Assembly (NCBI RefSeq): GCF_009208735.1
Contig: NZ_WFLJ01000025.1
Span: 1-64,000, forward strand
From: Janthinobacterium rivuli
GTDB taxonomy: Bacteria; Pseudomonadota; Gammaproteobacteria; Burkholderiales; Burkholderiaceae_D
Length of the DNA: 64,000 bases
Direction: 5' to 3'
The stretch's first letter is position 1, and each line of letters begins with the position of its first letter. Both the position numbers and the translations under genes were made by a program. Of this stretch, positions 34,688 through 45,200 are shown piece by piece. The notes beneath the pieces are model-generated. The model did not search any database. It worked only from the letters and a program-made list of their open reading frames with translations, and had not been told where the DNA came from.

Positions 34688-35077
34688 TCAGGCACCGCGC
34701 GGCCGTTTGACTTGCAGCAAGATGAAATGTATCCACGCCAGCGCCGGCAGCACCAGCAACAGCAACATCAGTCCGGCCGGCATGTCCGGCACGAAGCGCA
34801 CGAAGCAGGCGAGAAAACCGGCGATGGCCAGCCAGAAGCGCCAGTTGAACGCGTATGCCTTGCGCGCCACGGTCGCCAGGGCGATGCGCCAGAATTCCAG
34901 CAAGGCCCACAGGCCGCCCGTCAGCAGCAAGGCGGCCAGGGCATTGGCGCCGGGGGCGTCGGCCCAGGTGCGTACCAGGTTGTACAACAGCACGGGGTAG
35001 CCGGCCGTGATGGCCAGGGTGGCCGGGCCGGCGGCGATGACAGCTTCAAACAGCTGCCCTTTGGAACGATGATCCAC
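34688..35077 (-). CDS. Small integral membrane protein of unknown function
   Basis: A 129-residue protein with about four hydrophobic segments, ending in basic residues (LLQVKRPRGA). It starts at a GTG (MDHRSKGQLFEAVIAAG) behind a GAGGAG site. Family not recognised; it resembles small YbjO/DUF-type membrane proteins only in general shape. It begins 13 bp after the stop of the NTF2-like gene at 35091, with which it may share a transcript. Confidence 0.65.
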   Translation of the reverse strand: MDHRSKGQLFEAVIAAGPATLAITAGYPVLLYNLVRTWADAPGANALAALLLTGGLWALLEFWRIALATVARKAYAFNWRFWLAIAGFLACFVRFVPDMPAGLMLLLLVLPALAWIHFILLQVKRPRGA

Positions 35078-35090
35078 TAACTCTTGCTCC

Positions 35091-35468
35091 TCAAGCCACG
35101 ACGCCGGAATGGGCGACGATCACTTGCAGCGCACCGGCCGCATCCTGCGCCCAGACGCGCGTAAAACGGAAGTCGCCATGCGTTTCCACGTCGTGATAGC
35201 TGCCCGTCAGCTGCATGCGCACGGAAACGACGGCGACGCTGCCGTTGACGCGCACATGGCGCTCGGAGGCGCGCAAGTCCGTGATGGTCAACAGGCGCTG
35301 CTCGTGCGCGGCCAGGTCCGCATGTTTGCTCAGCAGATGGCCCAGGTGATTCGTAAACAACATGTCATCGGCCAGCAAGTCTTTCAGCACAGCCACGTCG
35401 GAGGCCATCATGGCCAGGCGCAAGCGCTCTTCCGCATCGAGTACCTGCACTTCCGTTAAAGCATTCAT
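35091..35468 (-). CDS. NTF2-like (SnoaL/DUF4440) family protein
   Basis: A 125-residue cone-fold protein. The pattern EERLRLAMMASDVAVLKDLLADDMLFTNHLG, then HVRVNGSVAVVSVRMQLTGSYHD and FRFTRVWAQDAAGALQVIVAHSG, is typical of DUF4440 proteins, which act as small-molecule binders or minor enzymes. The ATG at 35468 follows AGAAGGA; the longer in-frame reading has no ribosome site. It is divergent from the cystine symporter gene. Confidence 0.8.
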   Translation of the reverse strand: MNALTEVQVLDAEERLRLAMMASDVAVLKDLLADDMLFTNHLGHLLSKHADLAAHEQRLLTITDLRASERHVRVNGSVAVVSVRMQLTGSYHDVETHGDFRFTRVWAQDAAGALQVIVAHSGVVA

Positions 35469-35621
35469 CTTTTTCCTTCTAATAAGTGGCACGACATTAA
35501 TAAATAGGCAAAACATGCTGGCATGAAATCTTCTTTTTCACAATCCGCCGGAAGACTTATGCCTGTGGAGCATATTTATATAGCGTAATATTCGCAGCGG
35601 TATTGCGCAAAACGCCACCAT

Positions 35622-35637
35622 AGTACTGTACAGTACT
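35622..35637. promoter_or_regulatory. 16-bp perfect palindrome AGTACTGTACAGTACT
   Basis: It lies in the 261-bp divergent region, 92 bp before the symporter start. Its perfect symmetry and position suggest a dimeric repressor site; the cognate regulator is not evident nearby. Confidence 0.45.
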
Positions 35638-35729
35638 TGCCCTTTCGCCCCGGGCTGGGGCGAAAATTACTGGCCGCAAAGTTCTCATGCTCTCCGCAGT
35701 CTCGAATAAAACCAAGATAAGGCCCACTT

Positions 35730-37130
35730 ATGGCAATTAACATCATTCTGAACCTGCTCGTAGCGCTGATCGTCTTCGCCTTCATGTTCCACCAGCAGCG
35801 CAAACACGCGACGTTTACCGTGCGCGTCTTCACGGGCCTGGGCCTGGGCGTGCTGCTGGGCGCGGCCGTGCAGTGGCTGTACGGCGCGGGCTCGCCCATC
35901 ATCGCGGGCACCAATGAATACATCGACATCGTCGGCAGCGGCTACGTCAAGCTGCTGCAAATGATCATCATGCCGCTGATCATGGTGTCCATCATTTCCG
36001 CCATTTTAAAGCTCAAGGACGCCAGTTCCCTGGGCAAGATCAGCGCGCTGACCATCGGCACCCTGCTCATCACCACCACCATCGCCGCAGCGCTGGGCAT
36101 TTTGATGGCCAAGCTGTTCGGCCTGACGGCTGTCGGCCTGACGTCGAGCGCCGCCGAAGTGGCGCGCGGCGTGCAGCTGCAAGGCTCGCTGGAAACGGCG
36201 AAGGCCCTGTCCTTGCCGAAACTGCTGGTCAGCTTCGTGCCGACCAACCCCTTCCTCGACATGACGGGCGCGCGCAAGACGTCGACCATCGCCGTGGTGG
36301 TGTTCTCCATCTTCATCGGCATCTCGGCCACGGGCATCGCGGCGAAGAAGCCGGAAATCTTCGCGTCCTTCGAAAGCTTCATGAAAGTGGCGCACGCCAT
36401 CGTCATGCGCATGGTCACCCTGGTGCTGCGCCTGACGCCGTATGGCGTGTTCGCGCTGATGTTTGAAGTGGTGGCCTCGTCGAGCTACACGGACATCCTG
36501 AAATTGATCAATTTCGTCGTCGCCTCGTACAGCGCGCTGATCCTGATGTTCCTCGTGCACCTGGCCATCATCGCCGGCGTGGGCCTGAACCCGCTGCGCT
36601 TCGTGAAAAAAGTTTTCCCCGTGCTGGCCTTCGCCTTCACCTCGCGCACCAGCGCCGGTTCCATCCCGATGAGCGTGCAGACGCAAACCCAGCGCCTGGG
36701 CACGCCGGAAGGCATCGCCAACTTCGCCGCCTCGTTCGGCTCGACCATCGGCCAGAACGGCTGCGCCGGCATCTATCCGGCCATGCTGGCCGTGATGATC
36801 GCCCCCACCGTCGGCGTCGACCCGTTCACCGTCAGCTTCCTGCTGCCCTTGCTCGCCATCATCACCATCGGTTCCGTCGGCGTGGCCGGCGTGGGCGGCG
36901 GCGCCACGTTTGCCGCCCTGATCGTGCTGTCGGCGATGGATTTGCCCGTCGCGCTGGCCGGTTTGCTGATCTCCGTCGAACCGCTGATCGACATGGGCCG
37001 CACGGCCCTGAACGTGAGCGGCTCGATCACGGCCGGCACCGTCACCAGCCGGGTCATGGGCGAGACCGACCTGGCCGTCTACAACAGCGACGACGCGCCC
37101 GACCTGGACGAAGCGGAACACGCTGCCTAG
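35730..37130 (+). CDS. Dicarboxylate/amino acid:cation symporter, TcyP-like (probable L-cystine uptake)
   Basis: A 466-residue sodium- or proton-coupled symporter of the DAACS family with eight main membrane segments and two re-entrant loops. Visible are VKLLQMIIMPLIMVSIISAI, FTSRTSAGSIPMS (hairpin 1), ANFAASFGSTIGQNGCAGIYPAMLAVMIAPTVG, and the C-terminal binding helix around MDLPVALAGLLISVEPLIDMGRTALNV. The NGCAGIYPAML pattern matches the TcyP/YdjN cystine branch better than C4-dicarboxylate carriers. It follows a palindromic operator candidate. Substrate is inferred. Confidence 0.85.
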   Translation: MAINIILNLLVALIVFAFMFHQQRKHATFTVRVFTGLGLGVLLGAAVQWLYGAGSPIIAGTNEYIDIVGSGYVKLLQMIIMPLIMVSIISAILKLKDASSLGKISALTIGTLLITTTIAAALGILMAKLFGLTAVGLTSSAAEVARGVQLQGSLETAKALSLPKLLVSFVPTNPFLDMTGARKTSTIAVVVFSIFIGISATGIAAKKPEIFASFESFMKVAHAIVMRMVTLVLRLTPYGVFALMFEVVASSSYTDILKLINFVVASYSALILMFLVHLAIIAGVGLNPLRFVKKVFPVLAFAFTSRTSAGSIPMSVQTQTQRLGTPEGIANFAASFGSTIGQNGCAGIYPAMLAVMIAPTVGVDPFTVSFLLPLLAIITIGSVGVAGVGGGATFAALIVLSAMDLPVALAGLLISVEPLIDMGRTALNVSGSITAGTVTSRVMGETDLAVYNSDDAPDLDEAEHAA

Positions 37131-37210
37131 GAAGCCATCCAGCGGCGCGCCGCGCCTTGCCGCTTTCCTCTATATTTATTGACAATAGACATAGAGGAAG
37201 GCCCGAGGCG

Positions 37211-37975
37211 ATGGAACAGAAATGGCCGCAGCACATCTGGATCGTGCGGCACGGCCAAAGTGCCGGCAACGTGGCGCGCGATGCCGCCGAAGCGGAAAAA
37301 CAGCTGCTGATCGCCGTCGCCGAGCGCGATGTCGACGTCCCGCTCTCCGAGCTGGGCGCGCGCCAGGCGCAAGCGCTGGGCGACTGGTTCGCCACCCTCC
37401 CCCCTGAACAACAACCGACCGTCGTGCTGTACTCGCCCTACGTGCGGGCGCGGCAGACGGCGCACGCCGTGCTGGCGCGCATCGACGCGGACAGCCCCGC
37501 CTCCGTGGCGGCCGACGAACGCCTGCGCGAAAAGGAGTTCGGCATCCTCGACCGCCTGACCGTGCACGGCATCGCCAGCAAATACCCGGAACTGTACGAG
37601 CAGCGCCAGCACGTGGGCAAATTTTACTTCCGGCCACCGGGCGGCGAAAGCTGGTGCGACGTCATCCTGCGCCTGCGCAGCGTGCTCGACACCATCACCC
37701 GCGAGTACCGTGGCGAACGCGTGCTGATCGTCGGCCACCAGGTCATCGTCAATTGCTTCCGCTACCTGCTGGAACGCTGCGACGAGCATGCCATCCTGGC
37801 CATCGACAAGGCCGCCGACGTACCCAATTGCGGCGTCACCTCGTACGCCTTCAACCCGGCCCTGGGCAGGCACGGCAAGCTGCAGCTGGAGCTGTGCAAC
37901 TTCGTCGCGCCACTGGAGGCGGCCGGCACACCCGTCACGGCCCAGCCCGATATGCCGGCCGCGCCGAAATCCTGA
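37211..37975 (+). CDS. Histidine phosphatase family protein
   Basis: A 254-residue branch-1 histidine phosphatase. It shows the RHG motif IVRHGQSAGNVARD (phosphohistidine), YSPYVRARQTA, EKEFGILDRLTVHGI and the second catalytic histidine in VLIVGHQVIVNCFRYLLE. The extra segment EQRQHVGKFYFRPPGGESWCDV is typical of phosphoglycerate mutase-like phosphatases. The ATG at 37211 is chosen since the longer reading lacks a ribosome site. Substrate unknown. Confidence 0.88.
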   Translation: MEQKWPQHIWIVRHGQSAGNVARDAAEAEKQLLIAVAERDVDVPLSELGARQAQALGDWFATLPPEQQPTVVLYSPYVRARQTAHAVLARIDADSPASVAADERLREKEFGILDRLTVHGIASKYPELYEQRQHVGKFYFRPPGGESWCDVILRLRSVLDTITREYRGERVLIVGHQVIVNCFRYLLERCDEHAILAIDKAADVPNCGVTSYAFNPALGRHGKLQLELCNFVAPLEAAGTPVTAQPDMPAAPKS

Positions 37976-38108
37976 GCGAGGGCAATAAAGGCATAAAAAC
38001 AACAGCATAAGCATATCCAGAAAGAATCGTTAGCGCCGGCGGGCGCCTCCCTTAAGCTCATGGCAACTGTTTCCACACCGACACTAATCGAGCCCAAAGG
38101 ACACCGCC

Positions 38109-40622
38109 TTGTATCCGCGCCATTCATCCGCCTCCCATTCCCTTCCCGCCACGCCGCTGCGCGCCATCGTGCTGGCCTGCGCCATGCTGGGCACTGCGCC
38201 CGCCTGGGCCCAGGATGCGCAAGCGACCGCCAGCGCAGGCGCCACCGCTGACACGCCCGGCGCCAGCATCGACCAGGTCACCGTCGTCGGCTCGCGCGCG
38301 CGCAACCGCACCGTCTTCGACAGCAGCGTGCCCATCGACCGTTTCGGCGCGCGCGAAGTGAGCAATGCGCTGTCGACGGGCGACGTGGGCGCGGCCCTGC
38401 AAAACCTGTCGCCCTCGATCAACTTCCCCCGCATCGAGTCGAGCGGCGCGTCGGACTCCGTGCGCGGCATCCAGTTGCGCGGGCTGGCGCCGGACCAGGT
38501 GCTGGTGCTGATCAACGGCAAGCGGCGCCACACGAGCGCCGTGCTCGACACGGAAAGCAGCTTTGCCGGCACCGTGCCGGTCGACATCAACGCCATTCCG
38601 CCGAACGCCATCGACCACATCGAAATCCTGCGCGATGGCGCCGGCGCCCAGTACGGCAGCGACGCCGTGGCGGGCGTGATCAACATCGTGCTGAAAAAAG
38701 CCCGCACGGGTGGCGCCGCTTCCGTCAGCTATGGCACCAACCACACGCATTTCGACCCGACCGACCAAACCCTGACGGATGGCCAGACCGTCATCGTCAA
38801 CGCCGACTATGGCCTGCCGCTGGGCGAGGCGGGATACTTCCGCTTCGGCGCGGAAACGCGGCACCGCTCGCCCACGGAACGGGCCGGTCCCAGCGACGCA
38901 GGCTGGACGTCCTACAACTTCACGCCGGCGGACCAGGCGCTCGACGGCAAGGTCGTGTTCAAGTCCGGCGACTCGCGCCAGCGCAACCACTACCTGTTCT
39001 ATAACACCCAGCTCACCCTGGCCAACGGCCTGGACCTGTACTCGTTTGCCACCCTCAACGAGCGCACATCGGATGGCAGCGCCTACTTCCGCTATCCGGG
39101 CGACCCGTCGAACGTATCGGCCCTGTATCCAAACGGCTACCGCCCCGTCACCAACGGCGACAAGCGCGACCTGAGCATCGTGGCCGGCGTGCGCGGCAGC
39201 GCGGGCGCGTGGAACTGGGACGCCAGCGCGCGCCACGGCAGCGACCGCTTTGACTACGGCGTGAGCCACTCCGTCAATGCTTCGCTGGGCGCGGCCAGCC
39301 CTACGCGTTTCAAGCTGGCCGGCTTCGATTTCCGCCAGAACGCCTTGAACGTCGATGCCACGCGCAGCATCGACATCGGCTTGCCCGCGCCCTTGAACCT
39401 GGCGGTGGGCGCGGAATGGATGCGCGAAACCTACACCAGCTCGGCTGGCGACCCCGCTTCGTACGCGGCCGGCAGTTTCACCGATGCACCGCCGGGCGCG
39501 CAGGCGGGGCCGGGCCTGCGCCCGTCGGACGCCTACGACGGCAGCCGGCAGATCCGCTCCGTGTATGCGGACGTGGAAAGCGACCTCACGCCGCGCCTGC
39601 TGGTGGGCGCCGCCGCCCGCTATGCCGACTACAGCGACTTCGGCAGCGCCAGCACGGGCAAGCTGTCCACGCGCTATAAAGTGACGGACAATTTCCTCGT
39701 GCGCGGTTCGCTGTCGAACAGCTTCCGCGCGCCGGCCCTCGTGCAGACGGGATTCCGCTTTGCCACGCTGAACTTCAACGCCGACGGCACGGCCCTGCAA
39801 ACGGCGGCCCTGCTGCCGGCCAGCGACCCGCTGGCGCGCAGCTTCGGCGCGCAACAGCTGACACCGGAAAAATCGACCAACGCCTCGCTGGGCCTGGCCT
39901 GGAAACCGGCCGCCGCCACCAGCGTGACGGTCGACGCCTACGTGATCCGCATCCGCGACCGCATCACGCGCTCGAGCGACTTGCAAAGCGACGCCGTCAC
40001 CGCCTATCTGGCCGCGAATGGCCGCAGCGACATCCAGTCCGTGGCCTATCTGGCCAACCTGCTCGACACGCGCACAAAGGGCCTGGACGTGGTGCTGAAC
40101 CACGATCTGGCGTTCTCCTCAGGCAAACTGAACCTGAACGCGGCGCTGAACCTGAACAAGACCAGCCTCGACAAGGTGCGCCAACGTTCGGCCGCGCTGA
40201 CCAATATCGATCCCAGTCTGACCCTGCTGACGGAGACGAGTTTGTTCCGCATCAAACATGCGTCGCCGACCAGCAAATTGATCCTCGGCGCCGACTGGCA
40301 GGCGCCCGGCTGGGGCATGCAGGCGCGCGCCACGCGCTTTGGCGAGCTGAAAGATTTTTCCTACGACAACGAGGCGCCCTTGATCGACGGCATCCCCGCG
40401 CAACGCTTCGGCGCCGTCTGGTCGCTGGACCTGGAAGGCCAGTTAAAACTGAGCAAGCAACTGACGGTGAGCGTGGGCGGCAACAACATCCTCGACCGCT
40501 ATCCGCAGCGCGTGCGGGAAACGAACAACGCCACCTATGGCGGCGCCCTGCCCTACAATTTCATCAACCCCATCGGCGTCAATGGCGCGTACTTCTACGC
40601 CAGGCTGAACTACACGTTTTAA
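38109..40622 (+). CDS. TonB-dependent outer-membrane receptor
   Basis: An 837-residue receptor for active uptake of a large or scarce nutrient. It has a signal peptide (ending AWAQD), a plug domain with GSDAVAGVINIVLKK, IQLRGLAPDQVLVLINGKRRH and AIDHIEILRDGAGAQYG, and a 22-strand-type barrel closing with NYTF. The start is TTG at 38109, supported by an AAAGGA site 7 nt upstream. The ligand is unknown. It is followed 17 bp later by an exported SAM-hydrolase-like protein, so the pair may handle the same substrate or nucleoside-like molecules. Confidence 0.92.
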   Translation: MYPRHSSASHSLPATPLRAIVLACAMLGTAPAWAQDAQATASAGATADTPGASIDQVTVVGSRARNRTVFDSSVPIDRFGAREVSNALSTGDVGAALQNLSPSINFPRIESSGASDSVRGIQLRGLAPDQVLVLINGKRRHTSAVLDTESSFAGTVPVDINAIPPNAIDHIEILRDGAGAQYGSDAVAGVINIVLKKARTGGAASVSYGTNHTHFDPTDQTLTDGQTVIVNADYGLPLGEAGYFRFGAETRHRSPTERAGPSDAGWTSYNFTPADQALDGKVVFKSGDSRQRNHYLFYNTQLTLANGLDLYSFATLNERTSDGSAYFRYPGDPSNVSALYPNGYRPVTNGDKRDLSIVAGVRGSAGAWNWDASARHGSDRFDYGVSHSVNASLGAASPTRFKLAGFDFRQNALNVDATRSIDIGLPAPLNLAVGAEWMRETYTSSAGDPASYAAGSFTDAPPGAQAGPGLRPSDAYDGSRQIRSVYADVESDLTPRLLVGAAARYADYSDFGSASTGKLSTRYKVTDNFLVRGSLSNSFRAPALVQTGFRFATLNFNADGTALQTAALLPASDPLARSFGAQQLTPEKSTNASLGLAWKPAAATSVTVDAYVIRIRDRITRSSDLQSDAVTAYLAANGRSDIQSVAYLANLLDTRTKGLDVVLNHDLAFSSGKLNLNAALNLNKTSLDKVRQRSAALTNIDPSLTLLTETSLFRIKHASPTSKLILGADWQAPGWGMQARATRFGELKDFSYDNEAPLIDGIPAQRFGAVWSLDLEGQLKLSKQLTVSVGGNNILDRYPQRVRETNNATYGGALPYNFINPIGVNGAYFYARLNYTF

Positions 40623-40639
40623 CGTCACGGAAAGACCAT

Positions 40640-41563
40640 ATGATCATCAAGAAAATTTCCCACCTCGTCGCCGGCGCCTGCCTGAGCGCCCTCCTGCTGT
40701 CGTCCGCCCAGGCCGCCGCGCCGCTGGTGCTGATGACGGACTTCGGCACGGCCGATGGCGCCGTGTCGGCCATGCATGGCGTGGCCTATGGCGTCGATCC
40801 CCGGCTGACCATCTCGGACCTGACGCACCAGATTCCCGACTACGACATCTGGCTGGGCGCCTACCGCCTGTACCAGACGGCCAATTACTGGCCGCAAGGC
40901 ACGGTGTTCGTCTCCGTCATCGACCCGGGCGTGGGCACGGCGCGCAAGTCGGTGGTGCTGAAAACCAAGGGGGGACGCTACTTCGTAGGACCGGACAATG
41001 GCCTGTTCACCCTGATCGCTGAGCGCGACGGCGTGGCGGAACTGCGCGAAATCGATGAAAAGGTCAACCGCCTGGCCGGTTCCGCCGAGTCGTACACCTT
41101 CCATGGCCGCGACGTGTACGCGTATGTGGGCGCGCGCCTGGCCTCGGGCGCCATCACGTATGAACAGGTGGGCCCGCCATTGCCGAGCGAATCGGTGGTG
41201 AAGATCGCGTATCAAAAACCCGTGCGCGTCGGCAACACCATCCGCGGCATCGTACCCGTGCTCGACGTCAAATATGGCAATGTCTGGACGAATATCCCGA
41301 AATCCCTGCTCGACGAATTGCAGGTAACACTGCACGACCCGCTGCAAGTGCGCATTTTGCACAAGGGCAAGCAAGTAGCCAAGGTCACGGCGCCATTCGA
41401 GCATACGTTCGGCGGCGTCGCCAAGGGCAAGCCCCTGGTCTACCTGAACAGCCTGCTCGACGTGGCCGTCGCCATCAGCCAGGGCGACTTTGCGGCCAAG
41501 CACCACGTCGAGTCGGGCGTGGATTGGGAAGTGGAAGTGAGCAAGGCCCCTGTCGCCAAATAA
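40640..41563 (+). CDS. Exported SAM hydroxide adenosyltransferase (SAM hydrolase, DUF62 family)
   Basis: A 307-residue protein of the family that hydrolyses S-adenosylmethionine to adenosine and methionine and is related to fluorinase/chlorinase. An N-terminal signal peptide (SHLVAGACLSALLLSSAQA) precedes the catalytic domain beginning LVLMTDFGTADGAV. The Asp-Arg-His triad of hydrolytic members is kept: Asp95 in VIDPGVGTARK, Arg102 and His155 in FHGRD; GPDNGLFTLI is also present. Export is unusual, because SAM is cytoplasmic. It is coupled to the TonB receptor gene upstream. A GCCCTGG hairpin (41579-41597) follows. Confidence 0.88.
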   Translation: MIIKKISHLVAGACLSALLLSSAQAAAPLVLMTDFGTADGAVSAMHGVAYGVDPRLTISDLTHQIPDYDIWLGAYRLYQTANYWPQGTVFVSVIDPGVGTARKSVVLKTKGGRYFVGPDNGLFTLIAERDGVAELREIDEKVNRLAGSAESYTFHGRDVYAYVGARLASGAITYEQVGPPLPSESVVKIAYQKPVRVGNTIRGIVPVLDVKYGNVWTNIPKSLLDELQVTLHDPLQVRILHKGKQVAKVTAPFEHTFGGVAKGKPLVYLNSLLDVAVAISQGDFAAKHHVESGVDWEVEVSKAPVAK

Positions 41564-41803
41564 ACCGCCCTTACGCGGCCAGGGCCTCCTGCCCTGGTCC
41601 AACTGGCCATATCCATTGCGGGTTTGCGCTACGTCAAACTCAGCGCTCTGCCCGCCCCCGCCAGCACCACGCCTGTACAAGTCCGGTGAACCTGTGCCGG
41701 TCCACCCGCTCTAAACCTTGCAAGCGATGCCAGCCATGTTTCAGATACGCAATCTGGCGAGGCATGCGTTTCCATGACAGTCTTCCACTGAAAAGGAATA
41801 ATC

Positions 41804-42127
41804 ATGACGGCTCCCCTCCTGACCACCAGCAAGCTCGTCCTCGGTAGCGCCATCGTCTGTGCGCTGCTGGGCGGTTGCAACAAACGCAGCGACACCAGCA
41901 CCACCGCCACGCCCGCTACCACTGCGCCGGCAACGCCGCCCGCCACCAGCGGCACGTCCGGCACCACGGGCACGACCAACCCGGACACCACCACGCCTGG
42001 CATGACACCGGGTACCACCAATCCCGATGGCACGACCACTCCGCCCTCCACCACCCCGCCTCAAAATGACACGACACCGGGAACAGGTACAGGCACAGGC
42101 ACCACGCCGCCAGCGCGCAATAGCTAG
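41804..42127 (+). CDS. Thr/Pro-rich small lipoprotein
   Basis: A 107-residue protein with a signal peptide and lipobox (VCALLGGC, Cys at about 25). The entire mature part is low-complexity Thr, Pro, Gly, Ala and Ser with repeated PGTTNPDGT-like units. It probably forms an extended, surface- or periplasm-exposed stalk. No globular domain is present and the function is unknown. It stands alone between the SAM-hydrolase gene and the convergent RND pump. Confidence 0.7.
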   Translation: MTAPLLTTSKLVLGSAIVCALLGGCNKRSDTSTTATPATTAPATPPATSGTSGTTGTTNPDTTTPGMTPGTTNPDGTTTPPSTTPPQNDTTPGTGTGTGTTPPARNS

Positions 42128-42225
42128 CGCGCCGCGCCCTAGCCCGCCTGGCAGGTAAGAAAAGAGCATTCCGAGGAAGGCTCTTGAAATACCACGGCGC
42201 AGCGCAAGCTGGCCTTGGCCCGGTA

Positions 42226-45200
42226 CTACTTTTGCAGGCTGACGGACGCCGCTTTCGGCGTGCGGCGTCCCATCAGGAACAGCACGCCCTTCTTCAGCAT
42301 GCGGTAGACGAAGCGCAGCAGCAGCAAGGTCAGCACGCATTCAAGCATGGTCAAGATCATGGCCACGGCCACGGGCATGCGCGCGGCGCGGCGGTGGAAC
42401 TTGGCCACGGCGCCATCGCGGGCGATCTCGATGCTGTCATAGAAGGTCGGCACGACCAGCAGGGTCAGAATCGTCGAGGTGATGGTGCCGCCGATGATGG
42501 CGATCGCCAATGGACGGTAGAACTCGCCGCCTTCGCCCAGGCCCAGCGCCACGGGGAACATGCCGGCGATCAGCGCGAACGTCGTCATCAGGATGGGGCG
42601 CAGACGCATGCGACCCGCGTACATCAGCGCGTCCTCGCGGCCATGGCCCTCTTCCTCGCGCTTGCGCGCCGCGTCCAGCAGCAGGATGGCGTTCTTGGCG
42701 ACCAGGCCCATCAGCATGATGATGCCGATAAAGCTCATCAGATTGAGGGTGTTGTTCGTGATCACCAGCGCCACCACCACGCCGATCAGACTGAGCGGCA
42801 AAGACATCATCACGGCCACCGGCGCCGTGAAGGAACCGAACTGCATCACCAGGATCAAATACATCAGGCCGATACCCATCACCAGCGCGATCAGCATTTC
42901 CGTGAACAGTTCCTGCTGATCCTGGCCGGCGCCACCGAGCGCCAGGCCGTAGCCGGGCGGGAAGTCGATGGAGTTGGCCAGCTTCATGGCGTCGCTCGTC
43001 ACTTCGCCGTTCGAGCGGCCTTGCGCATTGGCCGACACGGTGATCGTGCGCTTGCCATTCTTGTGCTCGATGCCGGACGGGCCCTTGCCCATGGTGATGG
43101 TGGCGATCTGGTCGAGCGGCACCATTTGCGACGTGCCCGTCACGCTGATCGGCAGGCGCTCGATGTTTTCCGATGCCACGCGGTCGTCGGGATGCAGGCG
43201 CACGGCCACGTCGCGCGTCTCGCCCGTCGGATCGACCCAGTCGCCCACTTCCACGCCGGCGAATGCCACGCGCAACGATTGCGCCGCGTCATTGACAGAA
43301 ATGCCCATCGAGTTGGCCAGGCCGCGGTTGAGCTCGATCTGCAGCTCGTTTTTCGGATCCTGCTCGGACAGGCCCACGTCGACGGCACCGGGAATGGCGC
43401 GCAGCTTGTCCATGTAGGCATTCGTGATTTCCATCAGCTTGCGCGAGTCCGGACCCGTGAATTCCACCTGGATCGGCTTTTGCGAACCGTTGCTCAAGTC
43501 ATCCTGCACCACGTATTCGGCGCCCACCAGGCGCGACATCTTCTCGCGCAGCTCGACGGCGATTTCCTTGGCCGAACGCTTGCGGGTATTGCGCTTGCCG
43601 ATGTCGACATACACGCGGCCGCCGCCGGCATTGATGGAGCTGTTGGTATCCTTGGTTTCAGGCAAGGTGCGCGCCAGCACGGCCGCCGCTTCCAGTTTCA
43701 AGCGCGAATACTCGATGCTGCTCGACGATGGCGTGCGCACATTGATCATCAGATTGCCCGAATCGGATGCCGGCAAGAAACTCGTGCCGCCATGCGTGGC
43801 GTGCAGGGCGATGGCGCCCACCAGGCTGCCGAACGCGATGACGGCCATCCAGCGGCGGTGATGCAGGGCCCAGGCGATCACGCGGCCGTAGCGGTCGGCC
43901 TGGTGGTCGAACCAGTGGTTGAAACGTTCCAGCACGCGGCCAATGCCTTTTTTCGGCGCCGCATGTTCCTCGACCGGGTCGCCCCAGTAGGCCGACAGCA
44001 TCGGGTCGAGCGTGAACGAGATGCCCAGGCTGACGAGCACCGAGCACGTCACCGTCAAGGCGAAGGGACGGAACCATTCGCCGGAGATGCCCGGCATGAA
44101 GGCGACGGGGATGAAGACGGCGATGATGGAGAAGGTCGTGGCGGCCACGGCCATGCCGATCTCGGCCGTGCCTTCCAGCGCGGCCGTGCGGCGGTCCTTG
44201 CCCATCTGCATGTGGCGCACGATGTTTTCACGCACCACGATGGCATCATCGATCAGCACGCCGATGGCCAGCGACAGGCCCAGCAAGGTCATGAAGTTCA
44301 GGGTAAAGCCGCACAGCCATACGGCGATGAAGGCGGCAATCACGGACGTAGGCAGGCTCAGCGCCGTGATCAGGGTCGAACGCCACGAGTTCAGGAAGGC
44401 GTAGACGACGAAAATCGTCAGCACGGCGCCCAGCACCAGCGATTCGATCACGTTGTTCAAGCTATGCTGGGCGTTCTCGCCGCCGTCGCGCGTTACTTGC
44501 AGGATCGTGCCTTTCGGCAAGGTCTTGTTGATTTCCGCCACCATGTCGCGGATCTTGTTGGCCACGCTGACGGTGGAAGCGTCGCGCACGCGGGTGATCG
44601 AAATGCCCACGTTGGGCTTGCCGCTGCGCATGCTCAGGCTGTTGACTTCGGCAAAGCCATCCTCGATGGTGGCCACTTGCGCCAGGCGCACGATTTCCTC
44701 GCCGCGGCGCTTGATCACCACTTTCTCGAAGTCAGCTGGCGATTCGATGCGGCCCACCAGGCGGATGCTTTTCTCGTCCAGGGTGCCGCGCACCTTGCCC
44801 ACGGGCGCATTCGTGTTCTGGTTGCGCAGGGCGGTGACGACGTCGCTGACGGATACATTGTATTCACGCAACTTTTCCGCCCGCAGCAGCACCGACAGTT
44901 CGCGCTTGAGCGAACCGCCCACATTGACCAGCGCCACGCCGTCGACGGTGCGGAAGCGGTCCGACAGCACGTCCTCGGCCAGGCGCGAGATTTCCGCATG
45001 GCTTTGCGAGTTCGACGACAGGGCCAGTTGCATGATCGGTTCGGCTGCCGGGTCGATGCGCTGCAAGATAGGCTCGCGCATTTCCGTCGGCAACTTGTAG
45101 CGCACGGCGGCAATCGCATTGCGGATATTGTCGGACGCTTCGATCAGATTGGTATTGAAGGAAAACTTCAGGAAGATGCTGGCCGAACCTTCATTCGAGT

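Noticed and set aside
38124-40103. 659-codon open frame antisense to the TonB receptor gene
   Set aside because: GC-rich antisense frame with Arg/Ala/His-rich low-quality protein; the sense strand has a complete receptor.
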